Below the pieces are notes generated by a model. That model was not told the origin of the DNA. It did not search any database and saw nothing but the letters and a program-made list of their open reading frames with translations. This document shows, in pieces, positions 1-5,431 of a stretch of 9,421 nt of DNA. The stretch spans positions 1 to 9,421 of the forward strand of contig SPBQ01000055.1 in NCBI GenBank assembly GCA_004525875.1, given 5' to 3'. Source of the DNA: Myxococcales bacterium. GTDB taxonomy: Bacteria; Desulfobacterota_B; Binatia; UBA1149; SPBQ01. Made by a program: the position numbers and the translations under genes. How positions within the stretch are numbered: the stretch's first letter is position 1; every line of letters begins with the position of its first letter.

Positions 1-191
1 ATACGGTCGTGATCATCGAGCACCACATGGATGTCATCAAGACGGCCGATCACGTCATCGATCTCGGTCCCGAGGGCGGCGAGGCGGGCGGGGATCTTGT
101 GGTGGCGGGAACGCCGGAGGAGGTCGCGCGCTGCGAGCGCTCGATCACGGGCCGGTTCCTGGCCGGCGCGCTGGCGCGGGCGGCGGCCTGA
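1..191 (+). CDS. uvrA: UvrA excinuclease ABC subunit A, C-terminal fragment (5' end outside window)
   Basis: This is the last 62 codons of UvrA, the DNA-damage-sensing ATPase of nucleotide excision repair. The frame begins at position 3 and ends at TGA 189-191. The visible part matches the end of the second ABC ATPase domain. It has [20 protein letters not shown], where the first His of EHH is the H-loop (switch) histidine, then [20 protein letters not shown] and the usual SITGRFL tail. Most UvrA proteins read EHNLDVI here, so the second His is a small variation. The ending is normal in length and is followed by a gap holding the promoter of the next unit. The identification is secure; only the start is missing. 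Confidence 0.95.
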   Translation, partial: TVVIIEHHMDVIKTADHVIDLGPEGGEAGGDLVVAGTPEEVARCERSITGRFLAGALARAAA

Positions 192-217
192 GGCTCGCGG
201 CGAGACCCACGAACGCC

Positions 218-246
218 TTGAAATCTCCGTGCCGGCTGCGTATAAA
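218..246 (+). promoter_or_regulatory. Sigma-70-type promoter for the iscS-iscA unit
   Basis: TTGAAA at 218-223 (5 of 6 match to TTGACA) is followed by exactly 17 nt and then TATAAA at 241-246 (5 of 6 match to TATAAT). The AT-rich stretch stands out from the GC-rich surroundings. Transcription would start near 253, leaving a leader of about 54 nt before the GTG at 307. The site lies between the uvrA stop and the desulfurase. The match is visible in the sequence; its activity is inferred. Confidence 0.7.
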
Positions 247-254
247 AACTATAC
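240..254 (+). promoter_or_regulatory. Short inverted repeat over the -10 and start region, possible operator
   Basis: GTATA (240-244) and TATAC (250-254) form a perfect 5-bp inverted repeat around a 5-nt centre (AAAAC). It overlaps the -10 box and reaches the predicted transcription start of the Fe-S unit. A repressor bound here would block the promoter. It does not resemble the known IscR type 1 or type 2 sites well enough to name a regulator. A repeat this short in an AT-rich stretch may be chance. Confidence 0.25.
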
Positions 255-306
255 AAAAGTGTCAGGATTACCCTAAAAGCCCGTAAGATCAGTCACATCC
301 ACGAGC

Positions 307-1578
307 GTGCCGCGGGTCTACCTCGACAACCAGGCGACCACGCGACTCGACCCGCGTGTCCTGGCTGTGATGATGCCCTATCTCACCGACGTCTACGGCA
401 ATGCCGCCAGTCGCACGCACGCGTTCGGCTGGGAGGCCGAGGAAGCCGTCGAGCTCTCGCGTTCGCGCATCGCGGCACTGATCGGGGCGCGCCCGAAGGA
501 ACTCGTCTTCACGAGCGGTGCCACCGAGTCGGACAATCTCGCGATCAAGGGCGTGGCCGGCTTCTACCGCGACCGTGGCGATCACATCGTCACCGTGCAG
601 ACCGAGCACAAGGCCGTGCTCGATTCTTGCCGTTCGCTCGAGCGCCGTGGAGATGCCCGTGTGACGTATCTTCGACCACGACGTGACGGGCGGGTCGACC
701 TCGACGAACTGACCGCCGCGATCACCGATCGCACCGTGCTCGTCTCGGTCATGCACGCTAACAACGAGATCGGTATCGTCCAGCCGCTGGCCGAGATTGG
801 TCGCATCTGCCGCGAAGCAGGCGTGCTGTTCCATTGCGATGCTGCGCAGTCGGTGGGCAAGCTGCCGATCGATGTCGATGGGATGAACATCGACCTGCTG
901 TCGCTCTCGGGCCACAAGATGTACGGACCGAAGGGCGTCGGCGCCCTCTTCGTCAGAGCGCGCGGGTCGCGGGTGCGTCTCACGGCCCTGATCGACGGGG
1001 GCGGTCACGAGCGGGGTCTGCGATCGGGGACGCTCAACGTCCCCGGCATCGTGGGGCTCGGCATGGCGTGCGAGATCGCCTCGGGGGAGATGGATGCGGA
1101 GGCCGGGCGTGTTCTCGCGCTGCGCGAGCGCCTGCGGGCGCGCATCGTCGACGAACTCGACGACGTGACGATCAACGGAGATCTCGGCCAGCGGTTGCCC
1201 GGCAATCTGAACGTCAGCTTCGCGTTCATCGAGGGCGATGCTCTGCTGATGGGTCTGGATGACATCGCGCTCTCATCGGGTTCGGCGTGCACCTCGGCCT
1301 CGCTCGAACCCTCCTACGTGCTGCGTGCCATCGGGGTCGGCGATTCGCTCGCCCACGGGTCGGTGCGCTTCGGGATAGGACGCTTCAACACACCGGACGA
1401 GATCGATTTCGTGGCCGATCGCGTTGTGGCGGAGGTCCGCAAGCTGCGTACGCTCTCGCCGGCGTACGCAGCCCGGGGCGAGAGGACGACAGGCTCCATG
1501 ACAGCGCCAACCGCTGCGCGTACCAGACAGCCGGCGGGCACGGACGTTGCCGGAAACGGACAGGGGCGAAAAGGATGA
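307..1578 (+). CDS. iscS: Cysteine desulfurase, IscS/NifS family (PLP-dependent)
   Basis: Releases sulfur from L-cysteine as an enzyme-bound persulfide, making alanine, for Fe-S cluster assembly and other thiolation pathways in the cytoplasm. The 423-aa product starts at GTG 307 with the family N-terminus [12 protein letters not shown], which fixes the start although no good Shine-Dalgarno is visible. Key sites: [10 protein letters not shown] with PLP-stacking H101, [10 protein letters not shown] with Schiff-base K204, and the group I (IscS-like) loop [17 protein letters not shown] with persulfide C328. [12 protein letters not shown] (about 238-249) is also typical. The body matches E. coli IscS (404 aa), but after about residue 385 there is a 40-residue Ala/Thr/Gly/Arg-rich tail in place of the usual short C-terminus. 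The stop overlaps the next start (ATGA 1575-1578), so the two genes are probably translationally coupled. No iscU or iscR is adjacent. An alternative role as a selenium or tRNA-thiolation donor cannot be excluded. Confidence 0.93.
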   Translation: MPRVYLDNQATTRLDPRVLAVMMPYLTDVYGNAASRTHAFGWEAEEAVELSRSRIAALIGARPKELVFTSGATESDNLAIKGVAGFYRDRGDHIVTVQTEHKAVLDSCRSLERRGDARVTYLRPRRDGRVDLDELTAAITDRTVLVSVMHANNEIGIVQPLAEIGRICREAGVLFHCDAAQSVGKLPIDVDGMNIDLLSLSGHKMYGPKGVGALFVRARGSRVRLTALIDGGGHERGLRSGTLNVPGIVGLGMACEIASGEMDAEAGRVLALRERLRARIVDELDDVTINGDLGQRLPGNLNVSFAFIEGDALLMGLDDIALSSGSACTSASLEPSYVLRAIGVGDSLAHGSVRFGIGRFNTPDEIDFVADRVVAEVRKLRTLSPAYAARGERTTGSMTAPTAARTRQPAGTDVAGNGQGRKG

Positions 1579-1895
1579 TCGAGATCAGCGAGAGAGCGGC
1601 CCAGCAGATTCACGAAGCCGTCAGACAGGACGAGCGGGAGGTCGATGGACTTCGTGTCCGCGTGGTGGGCGGAGGATGCTCGGGGCTTCAGTACCGGATC
1701 GATCTCGACACCGAGCGCAAGGGCGACAAGATCTTCGAGCAGGACGGCGCTCGCCTCTATATCGATCGCAAGAGCTATCTCTATCTCAACGGCACGTCCG
1801 TCAACTACGAGGACGGGCTTCAGAACGTGGGTTTTCAGCTTGACAACCCGAACGTCACGAAGACTTGTGGTTGCGGCGAATCCTTCGTCGTCTGA
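1575..1895 (+). CDS. iscA: A-type Fe-S carrier protein, IscA/HesB family
   Basis: Small A-type carrier (106 aa) that binds Fe-S clusters or iron and passes them to target proteins. The start is ATG 1575, overlapping the desulfurase stop, with AAAGG directly upstream and AGGGG a little further off. Starting here gives the standard N-terminus [12 protein letters not shown]. The three conserved cysteine ligands are present: C35 in GGGCSG and C98 and C100 in the C-terminal TCGCGESF motif, matching the spacing of E. coli IscA (35, 99, 101). [23 protein letters not shown] is the expected family segment (its first 20 residues suffice to recognise it). Length is normal. It could equally be called ErpA or SufA-like, since A-type subfamilies cannot be separated by eye. 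It is the second gene of a two-gene unit with the desulfurase. Confidence 0.93.
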   Translation: MIEISERAAQQIHEAVRQDEREVDGLRVRVVGGGCSGLQYRIDLDTERKGDKIFEQDGARLYIDRKSYLYLNGTSVNYEDGLQNVGFQLDNPNVTKTCGCGESFVV

Positions 1896-1922
1896 AGGTT
1901 TTCTACTCAAGTACTATTCCCT

Positions 1923-2155
1923 ATCCTGTCGATGTTGTTGAGATTGTGTGCTCGACAGGATTGCGCGGCCCCCCATCGGTATGGCATCCTGTGCATCCTG
2001 AAGTAGATGGGGGAGTGCGCGCTTCGCTTCGGCGTGGCGAAAAGCCCGATCTTCTTCTCTAGTGGTAGTGGTCGAACGGTAGCGCAGCAGGGGCTGCGTA
2101 CCGAGCACCCGAGTTGGGTGGTGGTGTGGAAGAGAGCGACGCCCGGGTCGTTCTC
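1923..2155 (+). other. Region of serial inverted repeats; candidate structured leader or ncRNA
   Basis: The 280-nt gap between iscA and the next gene (1896-2175) has no convincing ORF but holds six stems. (a) ATCCTGTCGA 1923-1932 with TCGACAGGAT 1952-1961, perfect 10 bp, 19-nt loop. (b) CCCCCATC 1970-1977 with GATGGGGG 2006-2013, extended outside an internal loop by GCGC 1963-1966 with GCGC 2017-2020. (c) TTCGC 2023-2027 with GCGAA 2037-2041. (d) CGGTA-g-CGCAGC 2077-2088 with GCTGCGTACCG 2093-2103, 11 bp with one bulged G and an AGGG tetraloop. (e) CACCC 2106-2110 with GGGTG 2116-2120. (f) GAGAGCGAC 2132-2140 with GTCGTTCTC 2147-2155, 9 pairs including one G-U. Stem f ends 5 nt before the GGAGGGGG ribosome site of the next gene. 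The loop of stem b contains a tandem 9-nt repeat (GCATCCTGT GCATCCTGA, 1984-2001). I recognise no known RNA family. High GC makes chance stems common. Confidence 0.4.
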
Positions 2156-2175
2156 GTGGCGGAGGGGGTGCGGCG

Positions 2176-2658
2176 ATGGCCGACTTCGACAACGATCGGA
2201 ATCAGGCGGAAGAACGCCTGAACGAGATCTTCGAACCCGACATTCTCTTACCCATCCAGTACTTCGCGGCTCTGAAGCGTAAGAAGTACCGCTGCGGCGA
2301 GCACAGACTGATCGTCGCAATCCTGCAGGACGCGGTGGAGTGCTTTCAGAAACACATCCATGCGCGTGACAGCAAGCGGCGACAGCTTTACGTGGATGCC
2401 GAGGTGTGGATTTGCCTGGAAGAGGACGAGGGACCGTTTTCATTCAACAACATCTGCGAGCTGCTCGGCATGAATCCGGACTATCTCCGGACCGGGCTGC
2501 TCGACTGGCGAGATCGCGAGCGTGCCCGCCGTCGGGGCAGACTCGTGCACTCGGTCATGGGACGACCGATACACGGCGACTTCGCCGAATCGTCGGACAT
2601 CGCCGAGATGGTCGCGGTCCCCCCGCTCCAGTTCGAGGTGCTGGCCCCCGACCTCTGA
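2176..2658 (+). CDS. Uncharacterised 160-aa protein with PFSF-NIC-LG-PDYLR motif
   Basis: Starts at ATG 2176 with a strong Shine-Dalgarno (GGAGGGGG, 2161-2168, 7 nt spacing) and ends at TGA 2656-2658. I cannot assign a function. The protein is soluble and highly charged, with no signal peptide or membrane segment. Residues about 24-60 (LLPIQYFAALKRKKY, then IVAILQDAVECFQKHI) look helical. Residues 87-108 hold the most distinctive segment, PFSFNNICELLGMNPDYLRTGL, which has the pattern of a small helix-turn-helix (FxxICxxLGxxPxxLR). A basic run RDRERARRRGR (112-122) follows. I have a recollection of similar short hypothetical proteins in deltaproteobacteria, but cannot verify it here. The HTH-like segment plus basic patch could mean DNA or RNA binding, which is inference only. 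It stands alone between a structured leader-like region and a strong terminator, so it is probably its own transcription unit. Confidence 0.8.
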   Translation: MADFDNDRNQAEERLNEIFEPDILLPIQYFAALKRKKYRCGEHRLIVAILQDAVECFQKHIHARDSKRRQLYVDAEVWICLEEDEGPFSFNNICELLGMNPDYLRTGLLDWRDRERARRRGRLVHSVMGRPIHGDFAESSDIAEMVAVPPLQFEVLAPDL

Positions 2659-2695
2659 GGCCCACCTGCAGACAACGCGGTGAAATCGTTATAAG

Positions 2696-2726
2696 AAACG
2701 GCGGCCTTCGGGCCGCCGTTTTTTTT
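2696..2726 (+). terminator. Intrinsic terminator after the 160-aa gene
   Basis: AAACGGCGGCC (2696-2706), loop TTCG (2707-2710), GGCCGCCGTTT (2711-2721) form a perfect 11-bp stem closed by a UUCG-type tetraloop, followed directly by a T-run of eight (2719-2726). This is a textbook Rho-independent terminator 38 nt after the stop of the 160-aa gene. Its T-run abuts the GTG proposed as the start of the next gene. Confidence 0.93.
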
Positions 2727-3044
2727 GTGCCGTACGTCACGCCCATCGACTGCCCGCGCTGCGAGAAGCCGCTTATCTGCAAGACCGGCGGTCGGTGCCC
2801 GAGCTGCGGGGAGCTGGTCACGCGACACGTGGCCCGCGCCCGGCGGCGCGAGAAACGCGTCGAGCAGGTGGTTGCGATCATCGCCACACTCGCCGTTCTC
2901 GCGCTCTTCCTCTGGGCGGGTGGTGTCGGCCTCCTCGAGGGCGTTGCGATCTACGCGTTGGCGGGCGTCGGCGTCTGGTACTGGGGGAAAGGCACCTTTT
3001 GGAGCGCGACCCTGCGCCCCGAAGACGAAGAGCCGCGGGACTAG
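2727..3044 (+). CDS. Small zinc-ribbon membrane protein, function unknown
   Basis: A 105-aa product from GTG 2727 to TAG 3042-3044. Residues 8-27 form a zinc ribbon: DCPRC (C9, C12) and RCPSC (C24, C27), with an additional C18. A basic stretch ARARRREKR (37-44) is followed by two hydrophobic segments, about 48-66 (VVAIIATLAVLALFLWAGG) and 70-88 (EGVAIYALAGVGVWYWG), then an acidic tail (PEDEEPRD). The likely topology is a cytoplasmic zinc ribbon on a two-helix membrane anchor. Function is unknown. The start is the weak point. GTG 2727 is the only in-frame start that keeps the zinc ribbon, yet it sits directly after the terminator T-run and has no ribosome site. A later GTG at 2829 would lose the ribbon. 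The coherent ribbon-plus-membrane pattern supports a real gene despite this. It converges on the minus-strand yhhQ gene with a 21-nt gap. Confidence 0.65.
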   Translation: MPYVTPIDCPRCEKPLICKTGGRCPSCGELVTRHVARARRREKRVEQVVAIIATLAVLALFLWAGGVGLLEGVAIYALAGVGVWYWGKGTFWSATLRPEDEEPRD

Positions 3045-3065
3045 CAAGCGCGGGTCGCGCCGGCG

Positions 3066-3824
3066 TCACGATGCGGAATCGATGTGAAGTGGATCGATCT
3101 CGAGATACTCGCTCAGCCATGCGACGCCCGCGTAGAACGGTATGGTATCGAGCGCCGCGATCACGACCTTGAAGACGTAGCCCGAGCCGATGTACACGGC
3201 GAGTTGTGGTGCCAGCGCTCGGGCCGTGTCGATGGGCAGAGCGTTCGCCCAGTAATGTGTGATGAGGATAACGGCGGTGGTGTCGACGATCTGGCTCACC
3301 ATCGTCGACCCGTTGTTGCGTAGCCACAGGTGTCGCCCCGCGGTGAATCGCTTCCAGAAGTGAAACAACCACACGTCGACGAACTGCGCGGCGAGGTAGG
3401 CGATCATCGACGCCGCAATCGTCCCGAACGCCAGCCTACGAACGGCGAAGAACACCTCGCCGTTCGCCTCGTCGGCGACGCCCGGCAAGACGCCGCCGAG
3501 CCAGAGGAAAAAAATCACCCACAGGTTGATGAGCAGCCCGACGAACACCACGGCGTTCGCGCGTCGGTGACCGTAGAACTCGGATAGAAAGTCCGTGCAG
3601 AGGAATGTGACGGGGTAGGGAAGCACCCCTACTGCGATCAGCATCGGTACCTCGACGCCGATCAGTGGAAGCCTGAACGAAAGGTCGAGAAATCTTGTGA
3701 CGCCCAGGAGGTTGAGCATCGCCAGGGTTCCGAGGAAGAGGCCGGACAGGAGCAGGAAGACGTGCTCGCGGCGCTTCTCCACGAGTCTGGCCCGGGACGG
3801 GTCGGCGGCGGTGGTGACGAACAT
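3066..3824 (-). CDS. yhhQ: Queuosine precursor transporter, YhhQ/VUT family
   Basis: Inner-membrane protein of 252 aa that imports a queuosine precursor (preQ0, preQ1 or queuine) for modification of the wobble base of GUN-anticodon tRNAs. It reads from ATG 3822-3824 to TGA at 3066-3068 on the minus strand. Hydrophobic segments lie at about 22-42, 57-78, 91-113, 132-155, 176-193 and 205-232, as expected for six helices. Family motifs are clear: TDFLSEFYG (77-85), AAQFVDVWLFHFWKRFTAGR (145-164), HLWLRNNGSTMVSQIVDT (165-182) and YKVVIAALDTIPFY-like KVVIAALDTIPFY (219-231). AGGAG lies 12 nt before the ATG, slightly far. The first 20 residues are charged and variable, so the exact start is less certain. 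No preQ1 riboswitch is evident upstream. It is transcribed divergently from pepA. The exact substrate cannot be read from sequence. Confidence 0.92.
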   Translation of the reverse strand: MFVTTAADPSRARLVEKRREHVFLLLSGLFLGTLAMLNLLGVTRFLDLSFRLPLIGVEVPMLIAVGVLPYPVTFLCTDFLSEFYGHRRANAVVFVGLLINLWVIFFLWLGGVLPGVADEANGEVFFAVRRLAFGTIAASMIAYLAAQFVDVWLFHFWKRFTAGRHLWLRNNGSTMVSQIVDTTAVILITHYWANALPIDTARALAPQLAVYIGSGYVFKVVIAALDTIPFYAGVAWLSEYLEIDPLHIDSAS

Positions 3825-3890
3825 CGTAGACAGCGGCTCCTATTATCGGTCGGCGGCTCGACCCGCAAACGTGTGCGCGAGGCGGAAAGA

Positions 3891-3919
3891 GTGACATTTT
3901 CCGACGCTAACGATTAACT
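3891..3919 (+). promoter_or_regulatory. Possible sigma-70 promoter for pepA
   Basis: GTGACA at 3891-3896 (5 of 6 match to TTGACA) is followed by 17 nt and TTAACT at 3914-3919, a weak -10 with 3 of 6 matches. Transcription would start near 3926, leaving about 39 nt to the pepA ATG. The 140-nt gap 3825-3964 between the divergent yhhQ and pepA genes must hold promoters for both. I see no convincing one for yhhQ. Placement is inferred from sequence match alone. Confidence 0.35.
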
Positions 3920-3964
3920 TGGATCCCTCGGGAGAGTACGCCGAGGAACGGCACTGGAGGCCTC

Positions 3965-5431
3965 ATGAGGATCAACGTCACCGACAAGAAGCCTGAATCG
4001 ATCAAGAGCGACCTGTACCTTGTGCCCGTCGGTGACGACGGCGACCCGGGAGCGGCAGTCTCCGAGCTCTCCGCCGAGGTCCGCAAGGCCGTCTCAGCCC
4101 GCGCGAAGGCCGTTTCGTTCAAGGCGAAGAAGAGCGCCAGCCTCTCGGTCCAGACGTCGACAGGCGACGTGCTCGTCGTCGGCGTCGGCGATCGTGCCGA
4201 CGCCGAATCACTGCGGCGGTCGGCTTCGACGGCTCAGCAGGCTGCAGCAGGCGTCAAGGCCGGGGTGGTGACCCTTTGCGTCGGCGCTCGAAAGGACGCG
4301 CTCCAGTGCGTCACCCCGCTGCTCGAGGGCTTTCTCCTCTCCACATACCGCTTCGACAAGTACCAGGCCACGAGCGAGGATCGTTACGAAGGGCCGAAAA
4401 CGCTCAACATCGCCGGCTCCCGGCTCGACGACCCGGCCGCGGCGAAGGCCGACGTCGAGCACACGAAGACGGTGACCGACGCCGTGTGCTTCGCTCGCGA
4501 CCTCGTCAACGAGATGTCGAAGGTCAAGACGCCGTCGTTCCTGGCGAGGACGGCGAAGAGCATCGCCCGCGGTACGACGCTGAAGTGTGAGGTCTGGCAA
4601 GGAGAGCGCCTCAAGCGCGAGAACATGAACGGCATCCTGGCCGTGTCGGCCGGCAGCGATGAGCCGGGGGCCTTCATCCGCATGATCTACAAGCCCGCCC
4701 GCCGATCGAAGCGGAAGATCGCGATCGTGGGCAAGGGCATCACGTTCGACTCCGGCGGCCTGTCGCTGAAGCCTTCCAAGTTCATGGAATGGATGAAGCA
4801 GGACATGGCCGGCGCAGCGGCGGTGCTGGCGGTGATGAAGGCGGTGGCGGCGCTCGCGCCCGACGTCGAGGTCCGCGGTTACATCGCGACCGCCGAGAAC
4901 ATGACCGGCGGCCGCGCGCAGAAGCCCGGCGACATCATCACGTACCGCAACGGAACGACGGCGGAGGTCGTCAACACGGCCGCGGAGGGAAGGCTGGTGC
5001 TCGCCGATGCGCTGTGTGTGGCCTCCGAGGACAGGCCCGACTGCATCATCGATCTGGCCACTCTGACGGGCGCGTGCATCGTCGCTCTGGGCGATCGCAT
5101 TGCGGGCGTGATGGGCAACGATCAGGAGCTGGTCGACGCCGTCATCGAGCACGGCAAGAGCACCGGTGAGAACTTCTGGCAGCTACCGTTGTTCGAGGAG
5201 TACGAAGACCACATCCGCTCCTGGAACGCGGACATCCAGAACATTGGAGCCGGCAGCGCGGGTACCATCACGGCGGCGCTGTTTCTGCAGCATTTCGTCG
5301 GCAAAGATCTGAAGTGGGCGCATCTCGATATCGCCGGCCCGGGCTTTGCCGAGAAGCCGCACCCGTACTCCGCCAAGGGCGGCACGGGCTTCGGCATCCG
5401 CACGCTACTCTCCTACCTGGAGTCGTTCTGA
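3965..5431 (+). CDS. pepA: Leucyl aminopeptidase, M17 family (PepA-like), with altered metal ligand
   Basis: Cytosolic M17 aminopeptidase that removes N-terminal residues from peptides using two metal ions, normally as a hexamer. The 488-aa product starts at ATG 3965 with GGAGG at 3956-3960. Residues 1 to about 150 form the variable N-terminal domain, and the rest is the catalytic domain. Counted against E. coli PepA with a constant offset of 13, these residues are present: K257 (K270), D262 (D275) in KGITFDSGG, K269 (K282), D280 (D293) in MKQDMAG, E341 (E354) and R343 (R356). The signature NTDAEGRL reads NTAAEGRL, so the ligand equivalent to D352 is Ala339 (codon GCC 4979-4981). That Asp binds metal, so activity may be lost or changed, or this may be a base error. 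The C-terminus LDIAGPGFAEKPHPY...GTGFGIRTLL is complete. The 3' end overlaps the opposing cca gene by 27 nt. Confidence 0.93.
   Translation: MRINVTDKKPESIKSDLYLVPVGDDGDPGAAVSELSAEVRKAVSARAKAVSFKAKKSASLSVQTSTGDVLVVGVGDRADAESLRRSASTAQQAAAGVKAGVVTLCVGARKDALQCVTPLLEGFLLSTYRFDKYQATSEDRYEGPKTLNIAGSRLDDPAAAKADVEHTKTVTDAVCFARDLVNEMSKVKTPSFLARTAKSIARGTTLKCEVWQGERLKRENMNGILAVSAGSDEPGAFIRMIYKPARRSKRKIAIVGKGITFDSGGLSLKPSKFMEWMKQDMAGAAAVLAVMKAVAALAPDVEVRGYIATAENMTGGRAQKPGDIITYRNGTTAEVVNTAAEGRLVLADALCVASEDRPDCIIDLATLTGACIVALGDRIAGVMGNDQELVDAVIEHGKSTGENFWQLPLFEEYEDHIRSWNADIQNIGAGSAGTITAALFLQHFVGKDLKWAHLDIAGPGFAEKPHPYSAKGGTGFGIRTLLSYLESF

Noticed and set aside
1893..2061. UGA at the end of iscA followed by 55 open codons, as a possible selenocysteine read-through given selAB nearby
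   Set aside because: The protein ends normally after the CGCGESF motif, the downstream peptide has no family resemblance, and there is no SECIS-like hairpin right after the UGA.
2041..2125. Possible tRNA, including tRNA-Sec, in the gap before the 160-aa gene (GTGGTAG and TCGAAC-like pieces)
   Set aside because: No acceptor stem or T-arm with the required G53-C61 pair can be formed on either strand; the strong 11-bp stem at 2077-2103 does not fit a cloverleaf.
1961..2175. Known housekeeping RNA (6S, tmRNA, SRP RNA, RNase P RNA) in the gap after iscA
   Set aside because: None of the conserved core sequences of these RNAs could be found on either strand.
3825..3964. preQ1 riboswitch or promoter upstream of yhhQ (GATAAT on the minus strand, 3842-3847)
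   Set aside because: No preQ1-type pseudoknot sequence is visible. Transcription from that GATAAT would begin at or after the AGGAG ribosome site, and no -35 lies at the right distance.
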